Below the pieces are notes generated by a model, which did not search any database, was not told the origin of the DNA, and was given only the letters and a program-made list of their open reading frames with translations. From assembly GCF_014649695.1 (NCBI RefSeq), contig NZ_BMTN01000001.1, forward strand, positions 310,001-374,000: 64,000 nt of DNA, in the 5' to 3' direction. The stretch comes from Streptomyces kurssanovii. GTDB lineage: Bacteria > Actinomycetota > Actinomycetes > Streptomycetales > Streptomycetaceae. The translations under genes and the position numbers were made by a program. Numbering within the stretch: the first letter of the stretch is position 1; every line of letters starts with the position of its first letter. This document shows, one piece after another, positions 25,108 through 34,080 of this stretch.

Positions 25108-27477
25108 TCAGGCGCGGAGGGGGCCCTCGCAGGCGTAGTCCGACGTGCCCGCGCGTCCGCCGGGCCAGATGTCCACGGCGGCGAACGAGCAGTTCATGTC
25201 GGTGAGGTTGTTGTCGCCGTTCGCGGCGCGGTCGAGGAGGAAGTGGTCGACCGTCTCGGACATGTCCTTGAAGACGAGGTCGGCGTCACCGGCGTCGGTC
25301 AGGTTGGCGGTGATGCGGCCGGTGCAGACGAACCGCGGGCGCTCGGCCGTGCCGCTGCCACGGCATGCCGGGGCGCTGCCGGTCGTAGCGGTGAAGGAGG
25401 CGCGAACCTCGTCGGCCGAGCCGTCGCGCAGCTGGTCCAGCGGGACATAGGCCGTGTCGGGCACGAACAGTTCGTCGACATGGACGATCTGCGTGTCGAG
25501 GAAGGCGTCGTACGCGCTCTGGAGCCATGCGTCCCTGCCGAGCCGGTCGCGCCAGGCGTCGAACGCGGCTGGGTCGTCGGCGCGCAGGGTGCGGTACATC
25601 TCCCGCAGCAGGGAGGGGCGCTCGGTCCAGAGGAACTCGAAGAAGGTACCCGCGTAGTCGTAGAAGCGGAAGCCGTCGCCGTCGTACGTGGCGTGCAGCA
25701 GTTGGTCCACCGTCATGCGCGGTCCGCCATTCGCCGTGTCGTCGATGACGCCCTGTACGAGCGACTTGCGGACCTTGACGCCGTCGCTGCGGCTGGCGCC
25801 GGCGAAGAACTCCGCCGTGCCCTCGTCCATCGCCGTGGTCCGGTCGCCCTGGTACCAGGGGCCCTCGCCGAAGAAGCCGGGCACCGCCCACCGGCCGTTG
25901 AGGTAGTGACCGTACTCGTGGCGGAACAGCTCCTCCAGGGTCAGTGAGGAGTCCTGCGGCACTCGGCGCTGGTACGTGTAGAACGTCGCGCCCTTCTCGA
26001 TGTAGATGCCGCCGTTGTCGGTGCCCATGCCGGTCAGGAGCGGGTGGAAGATCTCATACTCCTTGCGGGAGGAGTACAGCACGATGTTCAGGGCGGAGTT
26101 GGGGTCGCCCGCGAGGGGCTCCTCGCTGCCGACCACACGGTGGAACTGCGCCTTGACCTGCTTGCTCGCGTAGTACAACTGGTCGACAGTGCCCCGGTCG
26201 AGGCCCGTGCGGACCCTCATGCGGTCCACGGCGTCTACGCCGTAGACATAGGTGTACGGGAAGAGACGCTTCTCGATGTCCGACGCGCATACGCGGTAGG
26301 GAGCGCAGGCTTCGTACACCCCCAGCCAGGTGGCGACCTTCGCCCACGGGGCGCTCATGTCACCGAACGTGCGTGCCGTGACGCCCAGAAGGGTGCCGAG
26401 GCCGGAGACCGTCTCGCTGCGCAGTCCGTCGATCTGGCCGAAGCGGCCGTACTCGCTCAGCGCGTCGCGCACGACCCAGGCGTTGGGACGGTCCTTGAGG
26501 TGCGCGTGCCGGGCGAAGGCCCGGAAGGCGGCCCGGTAGGAGGGGGCGGCCTTCGCCGCGGCGTGGAAGGCGGTGTCCTGGTTGCCGGGGTAGACGCCGA
26601 GGTAGTTGAGGCTGAGCGCGGCGAGGGCGGCCCCGGCCCATGAGGTGTCCTGGGCGGTGTCGGGGTGCCGGGCGTCCATGGTGGCCAGCACCCGCTTGAC
26701 CAGTCCGAGCTGGTACTGACGCAGGCCGGGTGCCGAGGCCGCGTAGAGAGTTTCGCGCAGGGTCTCCGCGTTGGTTCGGGTGGCGTCGAAGGTGCGGGAC
26801 GCCGAGCCGAAGCGGGCGACGGCACGGCGCATGGTGGTCAGGGTCGGCGTGTCCGTGACGTCGATCTCGTCGCGCGAGAAGTCGTGGTAGGCGACGGCGT
26901 GGAGATACGTGAACATCTCCAGCAGGTGGCTGCCGTTCCTGCCGTCGTGCGAGTCGGCGAGGCCGGTGACGCGGCGGGAGACGGCCTGGACGTGCGCGTC
27001 CGACATGACCGGGACGAGGCGCTGGTCCCAGGTCCACAGGATGGAGCGAAGGCAGCCGTCGGCAGTGACGGCGGGGTCGGCGAGGAAGTCCGCGAACTGC
27101 CCAGGGGTGAGGCCCGTGACCCCGTCGAGCGTGCAGGGCGCATGCGCCGCGCCGACCTCGGCCTTGCCCTTCTGTTCCGGGGTGCGAGGTCCGGGGACGC
27201 GGCCGCCGGTGATGCCGCCCGGGGCCGGCAGCGGACGGGCGGCTCGGGGGTCCGGGGCCTCGGCCAGGCGATCCACCTTCTCGGTGGGGTCGGTCCGAGA
27301 TGCCTCCCGTATCGCAGAGGGCGCTACGGGAGGCGCGGCGTCGGGCTCGGCCGCGGGGGCGGGCTGGACGGCCGTCACGCAGAGCGTGAGTGCTGTCGCG
27401 GCGGTGAGCAGGACTGCGCGCAGGGATCCGCGCGCGACGGGTCGCGGACGTGGGCGTGGGTTTCTCGACTGGAACAC
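25108..27477 (-). CDS. Secreted microbial collagenase (peptidase M9)
   Basis: 789 residues. The N-terminus has many arginines, then the hydrophobic stretch AVLLTAATALTLCVTAVQ and AxA-type cleavage site APAAEP, so it is exported by Sec or Tat. The zinc site is HEYGH (about residues 520-524) with the third ligand Glu in DEGTAEFF about 30 residues on. The preceding collagenase N-terminal (activator) region includes LTPGQFADFLADPAVTADGC. It cleaves triple-helical collagen outside the cell. A copy of the AATGTGAAAT motif lies 117 bp upstream of the start, linking it with the transporter and hydroxyproline genes that follow upstream. It lacks obvious PKD or CBM tail domains, so it is shorter than clostridial enzymes. 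Confidence 0.93.
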   Translation of the reverse strand: MFQSRNPRPRPRPVARGSLRAVLLTAATALTLCVTAVQPAPAAEPDAAPPVAPSAIREASRTDPTEKVDRLAEAPDPRAARPLPAPGGITGGRVPGPRTPEQKGKAEVGAAHAPCTLDGVTGLTPGQFADFLADPAVTADGCLRSILWTWDQRLVPVMSDAHVQAVSRRVTGLADSHDGRNGSHLLEMFTYLHAVAYHDFSRDEIDVTDTPTLTTMRRAVARFGSASRTFDATRTNAETLRETLYAASAPGLRQYQLGLVKRVLATMDARHPDTAQDTSWAGAALAALSLNYLGVYPGNQDTAFHAAAKAAPSYRAAFRAFARHAHLKDRPNAWVVRDALSEYGRFGQIDGLRSETVSGLGTLLGVTARTFGDMSAPWAKVATWLGVYEACAPYRVCASDIEKRLFPYTYVYGVDAVDRMRVRTGLDRGTVDQLYYASKQVKAQFHRVVGSEEPLAGDPNSALNIVLYSSRKEYEIFHPLLTGMGTDNGGIYIEKGATFYTYQRRVPQDSSLTLEELFRHEYGHYLNGRWAVPGFFGEGPWYQGDRTTAMDEGTAEFFAGASRSDGVKVRKSLVQGVIDDTANGGPRMTVDQLLHATYDGDGFRFYDYAGTFFEFLWTERPSLLREMYRTLRADDPAAFDAWRDRLGRDAWLQSAYDAFLDTQIVHVDELFVPDTAYVPLDQLRDGSADEVRASFTATTGSAPACRGSGTAERPRFVCTGRITANLTDAGDADLVFKDMSETVDHFLLDRAANGDNNLTDMNCSFAAVDIWPGGRAGTSDYACEGPLRA

Positions 27478-27593
27478 ATCGGCTCCTGTGTGGGAGGTGG
27501 CAAGAGATGCGCTGCGCGGCGGAAGGCGCTTCGGGCGTCAACTGCCTTGGCACGGGCGCCAGTTGAAGGTAAGACGCTATGTGATGCGTAACG

Positions 27594-27616
27594 TAGTAAT
27601 GTGAAATGGCACTGTA
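27594..27616. promoter_or_regulatory. Shared operator-like site, copy 1 (before collagenase)
   Basis: TAGTAATGTGAAATGGCAC followed by TGTA. It matches copy 2 (33422) over its first 14 bases and is the only such site in the 176-bp space between the collagenase start and the end of the ATPase gene. Likely bound by the FCD-GntR protein of the locus (inference). Confidence 0.65.
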
Positions 27617-27653
27617 AAGAGCTGTGCACCGCGGATCGTGGTTCGCGCCCCGG

Positions 27654-28670
27654 TCAGGGCGTCTCCGGGAAGTGGCAGGCCACCTGACGGACCTCGCCGG
27701 GCGCCGGAGGCCCGAGCTCCGGCGTCTCGGTCCGGCAGATCTGCCGCGCCTTCGGACAGCGCGGGTGGAAGGTGCAGCCCGGCGGGGGAGAGGCCGGACT
27801 CGGCGGATCGCCGAGCAGTGTGATCCGCTCTCTGGCGCGCTCACGTACAGGGTCGGGCAGCGGTACCGCTGACAGCAGGGACCGCGTATAAGGGTGGGCC
27901 GGAGCGGCGTACACCCGCTCCTTGGGGCCGATCTCGACGATGCGGCCCAGGTACATCACGGCGACCCGGTCGCACACCCGCCTGACCACCGCGAGGTCGT
28001 GGGCGATGAAGAGGTAGGCGAGAGAGAGCTCCCGCTGCAGCCGGCCCATCAGATTGACGATCTGCGCCTGTACGGAGACGTCGAGCGCCGAGACCGGCTC
28101 GTCCGCGACGATCAGGCGCGGGCCCGTGGCCAAGGCGCGGGCGATGCCGATGCGCTGGGCCTGCCCGCCGGAGAACTCGTGCGGACGGCGGTCGATGTGC
28201 TCGGGAATGAGCCCGACGAGCTCCATCAGCTCGGCGGCCCTGCGGCGCGCTTCGGCGGCCGTACGGCCCTGCACGAGCAGGGGTTCGGCGATGATCCGGG
28301 CCACGGTCCGGCGCGGGTTGAGGGAGGAGTGCGGGTCCTGGAACACCATCTGGATCTCCTGCCGCAGCGGCCTCAGATCGCGCTGGGAGAGATGGCTGAT
28401 GTCACGGCCGTCGTACGTGACCGATCCGCCGGTCGGCTCCAGGAGCCGCACGATCATCCGGCCCGTGGTGGACTTTCCGCAGCCGGATTCCCCCACGAGG
28501 CCGAGGGTCTCGCCCCTCGCCACATCGAAACCGACATTGTCGACGGCCCGCACGGGGCGGGCCGAGCGGCCCCGCCCGCCGGGGAACGTCATGGTGAGAT
28601 CCCGTACGGACAGCAGAGGTCCGTGAACGGGCCGTGCGGGGCCCGGACGTGTCGTGTTGTCGTTCGTCAT
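27654..28670 (-). CDS. Peptide ABC transporter ATPase (DppF/OppF type)
   Basis: 338 residues. Walker [10 protein letters not shown] (about 58-66), signature SGGQAQR, Walker [14 protein letters not shown] and an H-loop in [12 protein letters not shown] are all intact. It ends with the oligopeptide-type C-terminal domain with four-cysteine-like motif ([15 protein letters not shown]), as in Dpp/Opp ATPases, some of which carry an iron-sulfur cluster there. Its ATG overlaps the upstream ATPase stop by 4 bp (ATGA). It is the last gene of the five-gene transporter operon and powers import with the other ATPase. Confidence 0.93.
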   Translation of the reverse strand: MTNDNTTRPGPARPVHGPLLSVRDLTMTFPGGRGRSARPVRAVDNVGFDVARGETLGLVGESGCGKSTTGRMIVRLLEPTGGSVTYDGRDISHLSQRDLRPLRQEIQMVFQDPHSSLNPRRTVARIIAEPLLVQGRTAAEARRRAAELMELVGLIPEHIDRRPHEFSGGQAQRIGIARALATGPRLIVADEPVSALDVSVQAQIVNLMGRLQRELSLAYLFIAHDLAVVRRVCDRVAVMYLGRIVEIGPKERVYAAPAHPYTRSLLSAVPLPDPVRERARERITLLGDPPSPASPPPGCTFHPRCPKARQICRTETPELGPPAPGEVRQVACHFPETP

Positions 28671-29695
28671 GGGGTTGCCTCACTGGACGGGGTGCAGGGG
28701 GCCGCGTCCGGTCCGAGTGGAAGATGGCAGGCGACCATGTGCCCTGCGACGGCGACCGGGCCGGGTTCGACTCGCTCGCATCGCTGCCGCGCCTCGGCGC
28801 CGGCCGAGGCGGCCCGTCGGCAGCGCGGCGCGAACGCGCACCCGGGCGCCGGGGCGAGGAGCGACGGCGGGCTGCCGGGGATCGCCCGCAACGGCGCGTC
28901 GTCGGCATCGTCGAGCCGGGGCAGGGAGTCGAGGAGGCCACGCGTGTACGGGTGGGCAGGAGCGGCGAACACCACATCCACCGGCGCCCGTTCGGCCGCC
29001 CTTCCGCCGTACATGACCAGGACGTCGTGGGCGACGCGTGCCACGACGCCGAGGTCATGGGTGATCAGGACGACGGCGAGGTCGCGCTCCTGCTGGATCC
29101 GGGCGATCAGTTCCAGGATCTGGGCCTGCACGGTGACGTCCAGAGCGGTGGTCGGCTCGTCCGCGATCAGCAAGTCCGGCTCGCAGGCCAGCGCCATGGC
29201 GACCATCACCCGCTGGCGCATGCCACCGGAGAACCGGTGCGGATACTCCCCGGCCCGGCGCCGCGGTTCCGGAATCCCGACCTCGGCGAGCATCTCGACG
29301 GCGCGCCGCCGGGAGGCCGCGCGGCGGGACCCGAAGTGGACCCGGTGGTGCTCGGCTATCTGCTCGCCCACCGTGTAGTACGGGTGCAGGCTGGAGAGCG
29401 GGTCCTGGAAGATCATCGCCATCTTCCGGCCGCGCAGCCGGTTCAGGTCGCGCTCGGCGAGTCCGACCAGTTCTCGGCCCTCCATGGTGATGGAGCCGCT
29501 GACGTCGGCGCCGGTGTGCAGGCCCATCACAGCCATCGAGGTGACGGACTTGCCGGAGCCGGACTCACCGACGATGCCGAGGGTTCGTCCGCGTTCGACG
29601 TCGAAGGAGAGGGAATCGACCGCGCGCACCGGGCCGCCGTCGGTCGCGAAGGTGACGGTCAGGTCCCGGACGGACAGCAGGGGTTCGACAGCCAT
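28667..29695 (-). CDS. Peptide ABC transporter ATPase (DppD/OppD type)
   Basis: 342 residues from ATG 29695 ([20 protein letters not shown]). Walker [10 protein letters not shown], signature SGGMRQR, Walker [15 protein letters not shown] and H-loop [12 protein letters not shown] are intact; the C-terminal motif [21 protein letters not shown] is the Dpp/Opp type. Its start shares one base with the TGA of the permease gene before it (TGATG), so translation is coupled. Second motor subunit of the importer. Confidence 0.93.
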   Translation of the reverse strand: MAVEPLLSVRDLTVTFATDGGPVRAVDSLSFDVERGRTLGIVGESGSGKSVTSMAVMGLHTGADVSGSITMEGRELVGLAERDLNRLRGRKMAMIFQDPLSSLHPYYTVGEQIAEHHRVHFGSRRAASRRRAVEMLAEVGIPEPRRRAGEYPHRFSGGMRQRVMVAMALACEPDLLIADEPTTALDVTVQAQILELIARIQQERDLAVVLITHDLGVVARVAHDVLVMYGGRAAERAPVDVVFAAPAHPYTRGLLDSLPRLDDADDAPLRAIPGSPPSLLAPAPGCAFAPRCRRAASAGAEARQRCERVEPGPVAVAGHMVACHLPLGPDAAPCTPSSEATP

Positions 29696-30681
29696 CACAG
29701 CCTCACTCGCGGGTCGACGACGGCGTAGAGCAGGTCGACGGCCAGATTGGCGACGACGATGAAGGCGGCCGCGAGCAGGGTCACGCCCAGGATCACCGGC
29801 TGGTCGCCGGCGGACAGGGCCCCGTAGAACAGCCGCCCGACGCCCGGGAGTCCGAAGATGGACTCGGTGATCACCGCGCCGGCGAGCAGCCCGCCGAGGT
29901 CCATGCCGAAGAGGGTCAGGACCGGCGTCATGCCGGCGCGAAGGCCGTGCTTGACGACGACGGTGCGGCGCGGCAGGCCCTTGGCGCGGGCGGTGCGGAT
30001 GTACGGCTCCGCCATCGTCTCGATCATCGAACTGCGGCTCTGGCGCGAGTACATGGCCGCGTAGAGAACGGCGAGGGCCAGCCAGGGCAGCAGCAGGTTC
30101 GATGCCCAGCGCCCCGGGTCGTCGCCGAAGGGTACGTACTGGGGGTAGGGGAGCAGACCGGCCACCCGGACGACGCCGTAGATCAGCATCATCGCCGTGA
30201 AGTAGACCGGCAACGAGGCGGCGCCGACCGCGCCGACCATCAGGACGCGGTCCGTGAGAGTGCCCCTGCGCAGGGCCGCGACCGTGCCGGCGCTCAGACC
30301 GAGCGTCAGCCACAGCACCGCGGCGCCGACCGCGAGCGAGGCGGAGACGGGAAGGCGGTCCGTCAGCAGGTCCCAGACGGCTTCGCTGTTCTCGTACGAG
30401 TAGCCGAGGCAGGGGAAGCGGCAGTGCAGGGCGTACTGGCCGCTGCCCACGGTGCGGCCGGTGAAGATGCCGCTGACGAAGTCCCAGAACTGCCGCCACA
30501 GCGGCTGGTCGAGCCCCATGTGGGCGCGGATCGCGGCCAGCCGCTCGGCGCTGCACGCCTTTCCGCAGGCTGCGGCCGCGGGGTCGGAGGGAAGGACGTA
30601 GAAGATGGTGAAGGTGACGGCGGCCACGGCGGTGAGTACGCCGAGGACGGCGCCCAGCCGCCGCAGCGTGTAGCGGATCAT
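29695..30681 (-). CDS. Peptide ABC transporter permease (DppB/OppB type)
   Basis: 328 residues with six membrane segments. It opens MIRYTLRRLGAVLGVLTAVA, the usual DppB N-terminus, with a periplasmic-side loop. The coupling motif region reads YIRTARAKGLPRRTVVVKHG. A four-Cys-free extra loop, CGKACSAERLAAIRAHMGLD, precedes the second segment. ATGA overlap with the second permease gene. Confidence 0.92.
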   Translation of the reverse strand: MIRYTLRRLGAVLGVLTAVAAVTFTIFYVLPSDPAAAACGKACSAERLAAIRAHMGLDQPLWRQFWDFVSGIFTGRTVGSGQYALHCRFPCLGYSYENSEAVWDLLTDRLPVSASLAVGAAVLWLTLGLSAGTVAALRRGTLTDRVLMVGAVGAASLPVYFTAMMLIYGVVRVAGLLPYPQYVPFGDDPGRWASNLLLPWLALAVLYAAMYSRQSRSSMIETMAEPYIRTARAKGLPRRTVVVKHGLRAGMTPVLTLFGMDLGGLLAGAVITESIFGLPGVGRLFYGALSAGDQPVILGVTLLAAAFIVVANLAVDLLYAVVDPRVRL

Positions 30682-31607
30682 GCGCGGCCGCTCCTCGGGT
30701 CGAGGACGTCCCTCAGGGCGTCGCCGAGCAGGGTGAACGCCAGCACGGTCAGGAACAGGCAGGTGCTCGGGACGATGAAGTACATGGGGTCCGTGTCGTA
30801 GAAGGAGACACTTTCGGCGATCATCTGGCCCCAGGACGGAGTGGGCGGGCGGACTCCGACGCCCAGATAGCTCAGGGCCGCCTCGGTGGCGACCATCCCG
30901 GGGATGATCAGGGTGGTGTACGCGATGACGGGTCCCGCCACGCCCGGCAGGATCTCGCCGGTGAGAATGCGCCAGGGTCCGGCGCCGCCGACGCGGGCGG
31001 CGTCGACGTACTCGCGGTGCTTGAGCGAGAGCGTCTGTCCGCGCACGACGCGGGCGAGTCCGGGCCAGCCGAAGAGGCCGATGACCGCGGTCAGCAGCAC
31101 GATCCGGTCGACGTCGCGGGCCACGGACATCATCGCGATCATGAAGATGAGGGACGGGAAGGACATGGTCAGGTCCATCAGCCGGGAGAGCACGGCGTCG
31201 GTGGTACCGCCGAAGTAGCCGGCCGCGGTGCCGGCCGCGACACCCGTGACGACCACGACGGCGGTGGCGGCGAAGGCGATGAGCAGCGAGACCCGCGCAC
31301 CGTGCACGACCCGGGCGAACAGGTCCCGGCCGGTGACGGGTTCGACACCGAGCCAGTGCTCGGCCGAGACGCCGCCGAGCGGTCCGAGGGGTTGCCCGCC
31401 GAGATAGGGGTCGACGGCGCTCCTGTCGAACTCCTCGGGGCCCCAGCCGCCCAGTGCGCTGAGCAGGGGGGCGGCCACCGCCATGAAGACGAAGAGGGCC
31501 ACCACGGCGAGGGAGATTTTCACGGAGGTCCGGCGGCGCAGGTCCGCACGGGCGAGCTGCCAGGGGCCGCTGCCCGGGGGCACGGTCCGGGCGTCGGTGG
31601 TTTCCAT
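30678..31607 (-). CDS. Peptide ABC transporter permease (DppC/OppC type)
   Basis: 309 residues, with a long cytoplasmic N-terminus then membrane segments beginning KISLAVVALFVFMAVAAPLL. LGVEPVTGRDLFARVVHGAR is the hallmark of DppC/OppC, and the EAA coupling loop is REYVDAARVGGAGPWRILTG. It begins 12 bp after the binding-protein stop codon. Confidence 0.93.
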   Translation of the reverse strand: METTDARTVPPGSGPWQLARADLRRRTSVKISLAVVALFVFMAVAAPLLSALGGWGPEEFDRSAVDPYLGGQPLGPLGGVSAEHWLGVEPVTGRDLFARVVHGARVSLLIAFAATAVVVVTGVAAGTAAGYFGGTTDAVLSRLMDLTMSFPSLIFMIAMMSVARDVDRIVLLTAVIGLFGWPGLARVVRGQTLSLKHREYVDAARVGGAGPWRILTGEILPGVAGPVIAYTTLIIPGMVATEAALSYLGVGVRPPTPSWGQMIAESVSFYDTDPMYFIVPSTCLFLTVLAFTLLGDALRDVLDPRSGRA

Positions 31608-31619
31608 GGCGGCCGGTCC

Positions 31620-33368
31620 TCAGCGGCCGCTTCCGGAGGGATCCTTGAGGCCGACGGTGGCGTAGTCGATCTGGCCTCCGAAGGAGGTGTGGCCGAAGGC
31701 GCCGGCGATGTTGGTGCCGAGCAGCAGCGGCATGCGCTCGATGACGGCGGGTGCGGTGGGGGCCTTGGCGAGGATCCGGCCGTCCAGGTCCTGCCAGGCC
31801 TTGGCGGCCTGTCGGGCGTCGGTCATGGCGGCGATCTCGTCCATCCGGTTCATGGTCGCCCGGTCACGGAAGAGCGAGTGGTTGCCGGAGTTGCCCTTCT
31901 CCTTGATGTAGCGGCCGTCGAAGACGAAGGGCAGGAAGGTGGAGCCGGACGGGTAGTCCGGGCACCAGCCCGTGTAGACGAGGTCGGTGCGGTTCCCTGT
32001 GTCGCCGATGCTGTCGTAGAAGGCGGACGGGTCGACGGTCTCGATGGTGACCTTGATCCCGGCCCGGCCGAGCGACTGCTGGATGGCCTCGCCCACGCCC
32101 TTGTCGCCGGCTGAGACGGTGATGGCGGTGGTGAAGCCGTCCGGGTGGCCTGCCTCCTTCAGACGCTGCTTCGCCCTCGCGACGTCACCGGTGAGGGGGA
32201 TCTTCAGGGTGTCGGGCTGCTTGCCGCCGAAGAGGGAGCCCGGCATGAGGGCCGTGGCCGGGTCGCCCACCGCCGGACCGCCCGACGCGGTCAGGACGGC
32301 CTCGCGGTCGAGGGCGAACTGCACGGCCTGACGCACCTTCACCTGATCGAAGGGCGCACGGCCCGTGTGCATCTGGAGCATCTCGGTGCAGTTGGTCGAC
32401 TCGGCGAGCAGCCGTTTTCTGACGTCGGTCTCGGTGAGCACCTTGGCGATGCTCTCCGGGCGCAGCTTCCCCCAGGGAACGGCGGAGGCGTCGGCACCGG
32501 AGGAGGCGATGAGGCGGTCGTCGATCTGGTTGCCCTTCAGACCCATCGTCACGACGATCCTGTCCGGGTAGGCCTTGCGCACGGTGTCGGATTCCGGGTC
32601 CCAGTGAGGATTGCGGACCAGCACCAGCTGCTTGTCCCTGGCGTACGTCTCGATCCTGTACGGGCCCGAGGAGAAGGGGCGGTTGTCGTACCGGGGACCG
32701 TTGTCCCGTGCCTTCGGGACCGGGGCGAAGGTCGGCAGCACGGTGGCGGAGGGGAACTCGGCGAAGGGCTTGCGCAGTTCGAACGTGATCGTGTGGTCGT
32801 CGGGCACCTTGACGGAGTCGAGGTGCTTGCCCTGGGCCGGGCCCTGGTAGCCCTCGGCGCCGGCGAGGTAGCGGGCCGCGTAGTCGGGTCCGCCGGGCAG
32901 GTCGGGTGAGAAGGACCGCTCCACGTTGTACTTGATGTCGTGGGCGGTGATGGGAGACCCGTCCTCGTACTTCAGCCCCTTCTTGAGCCTGAACGTCCAC
33001 GTCCTGGCCCCGTTGGAGGAGATGCCGAGGTCCTCCGCCAGGTCGGGTGCCAGCCTCCCGCCGGCCGCGCCCGGCTCGGCCCGGTACGTCACGAGGGTGC
33101 GGTAGAGCAACCGGGTGCCGAAGTCCATGTCGCCCATGACCCAGTTGCGGGCGGGGTCGAGGTGCGTGAAGTCCTGGTTGGACAGGACGGTGAGGGTGCC
33201 GCCCTTCACGGGGGTGCCGCCGATGACGGCGCCCTGGTTGGCGAGGACGGGGTTCTTGCCCCGGCTCCTGCCGTCCGTGGAGTACGTGTCGCCGGAGCAG
33301 CCCGCTGCGCCGAGGGCCAGGGTCGCCACCAGCGAGGAGGCAAGGGCGGTACAGGTGCGCTTGTTCAT
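31620..33368 (-). CDS. Peptide-binding lipoprotein of the ABC transporter (SBP_bac_5)
   Basis: 582 residues. Lipoprotein signal MNKRTCTALASSLVATLALG then AAGC; the Cys near residue 24 should be lipidated. The extracellular family 5 solute-binding fold has FTHLDPARNWVMGDM near the start and KYEDGSPITAHDIKYNVERS, the family signature region. It captures di- or oligopeptides for the two permeases. First gene of its operon, with GGAG before the ATG and motif copy 2 at 33422-33445 just upstream. Collagen-derived Hyp peptides are the inferred ligand; sequence alone cannot show specificity. Confidence 0.92.
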   Translation of the reverse strand: MNKRTCTALASSLVATLALGAAGCSGDTYSTDGRSRGKNPVLANQGAVIGGTPVKGGTLTVLSNQDFTHLDPARNWVMGDMDFGTRLLYRTLVTYRAEPGAAGGRLAPDLAEDLGISSNGARTWTFRLKKGLKYEDGSPITAHDIKYNVERSFSPDLPGGPDYAARYLAGAEGYQGPAQGKHLDSVKVPDDHTITFELRKPFAEFPSATVLPTFAPVPKARDNGPRYDNRPFSSGPYRIETYARDKQLVLVRNPHWDPESDTVRKAYPDRIVVTMGLKGNQIDDRLIASSGADASAVPWGKLRPESIAKVLTETDVRKRLLAESTNCTEMLQMHTGRAPFDQVKVRQAVQFALDREAVLTASGGPAVGDPATALMPGSLFGGKQPDTLKIPLTGDVARAKQRLKEAGHPDGFTTAITVSAGDKGVGEAIQQSLGRAGIKVTIETVDPSAFYDSIGDTGNRTDLVYTGWCPDYPSGSTFLPFVFDGRYIKEKGNSGNHSLFRDRATMNRMDEIAAMTDARQAAKAWQDLDGRILAKAPTAPAVIERMPLLLGTNIAGAFGHTSFGGQIDYATVGLKDPSGSGR

Positions 33369-33421
33369 CAGTGGTCACTCCGTGACAGTCGGCCCGAGCG
33401 GCTGGGGTGTGACCGGTAACA

Positions 33422-33445
33422 TAGTAATGTGAAATTGTACTGACA
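33422..33445. promoter_or_regulatory. Shared operator-like site, copy 2 (before binding-protein gene)
   Basis: TAGTAATGTGAAATTGTAC followed by TGACA, 54 bp upstream of the binding-protein start and 28 bp before the Xaa-Pro aminopeptidase remnant on the other strand. It could have controlled both directions. GTAAT and ATTGTAC form a partial inverted repeat. Confidence 0.7.
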
Positions 33446-33472
33446 AGAGGCGTGCGCGAATCAGGGGGAAGC

Positions 33473-34005
33473 ATGAGGGGATCCGTGGTCGACGCCCACC
33501 GGACGGTCAGTCACGACGTGCCGTTCTCCGAGGTGTTGGAGCAGTTCATGACGGCGGACTGGGTGGCACCCGGCTCCCCGGCTCCCCGGCTCCCCGGTCC
33601 CATCGGGCTTCCCGTCGCCCGTCTCACGCCCGCCGCGGCCGGCTGTCGGCCCGCTTCCCCGGTGACATGACCGGAATCCGCTGTGCCGATCCGGAGGCAC
33701 AACGAGCGCTGCCGCCGGGCCGGGACAGAGCGCATGCTCGGGCTCGGCGTCCACGACTGCGCGCAGGCGCGGGTGAACGTCTATCTCGACGGGGTGCTCG
33801 AACAGGGTCAGGTGCTCACGGTCGAGCCCGGCCTCTACCTCCAGCCCGACGACGGGACGCTCCCGGACATTGGCGCGGGATCGGCGTGCGCATCGAGGAC
33901 GACCTCGTCATCACGGCCGAGGGGGCGCGGCTGATGTCCGATGCGCTGCCGCGCACCCCGGACGCCGTCGAGGCGTGGATGGGGGCGTTCATGGAAGGGT
34001 GCTGA
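33473..34005 (+). pseudogene. Xaa-Pro aminopeptidase (M24B, PepP-like) remnant
   Basis: The start at ATG 33473 gives MRGSVVDAHRTVSHDVPFSE then VLEQFMTADWVAP, like the N-terminal lead of actinobacterial PepP; in a second frame HARRGRLSARFPGD continues it. From about 33730 C-terminal family sequence appears: MLGLGVHDCAQARVNVYLDG, GQVLTVEPGLYLQPDDGTLP (His and Glu metal ligands). After another frameshift near 33875, IGVRIEDDLVITAEG runs to a stop at 34005. The central 250 or so residues with the catalytic aspartates are deleted. An intact enzyme would cut X-Pro or X-Hyp bonds of imported peptides, which fits the locus; this copy is dead. The N-terminal match is weaker than the C-terminal one. 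Confidence 0.75.
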
Positions 34006-34056
34006 TCAATCGTCAGGATCCGCGGTCCGTCGACAACGGACCTCTTCCCAACGCGC

Positions 34057-34080
34057 AGTGCAATGTGAAATATTACAGTC
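34057..34080. promoter_or_regulatory. Shared operator-like site, copy 3 (touching the oxidase start)
   Basis: AGTGCAATGTGAAATATTAC then AGTC, ending at the base before the GTG of the oxidase gene. With no ribosome site in between, the mRNA may be leaderless and the site would cover the promoter. Confidence 0.7.
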
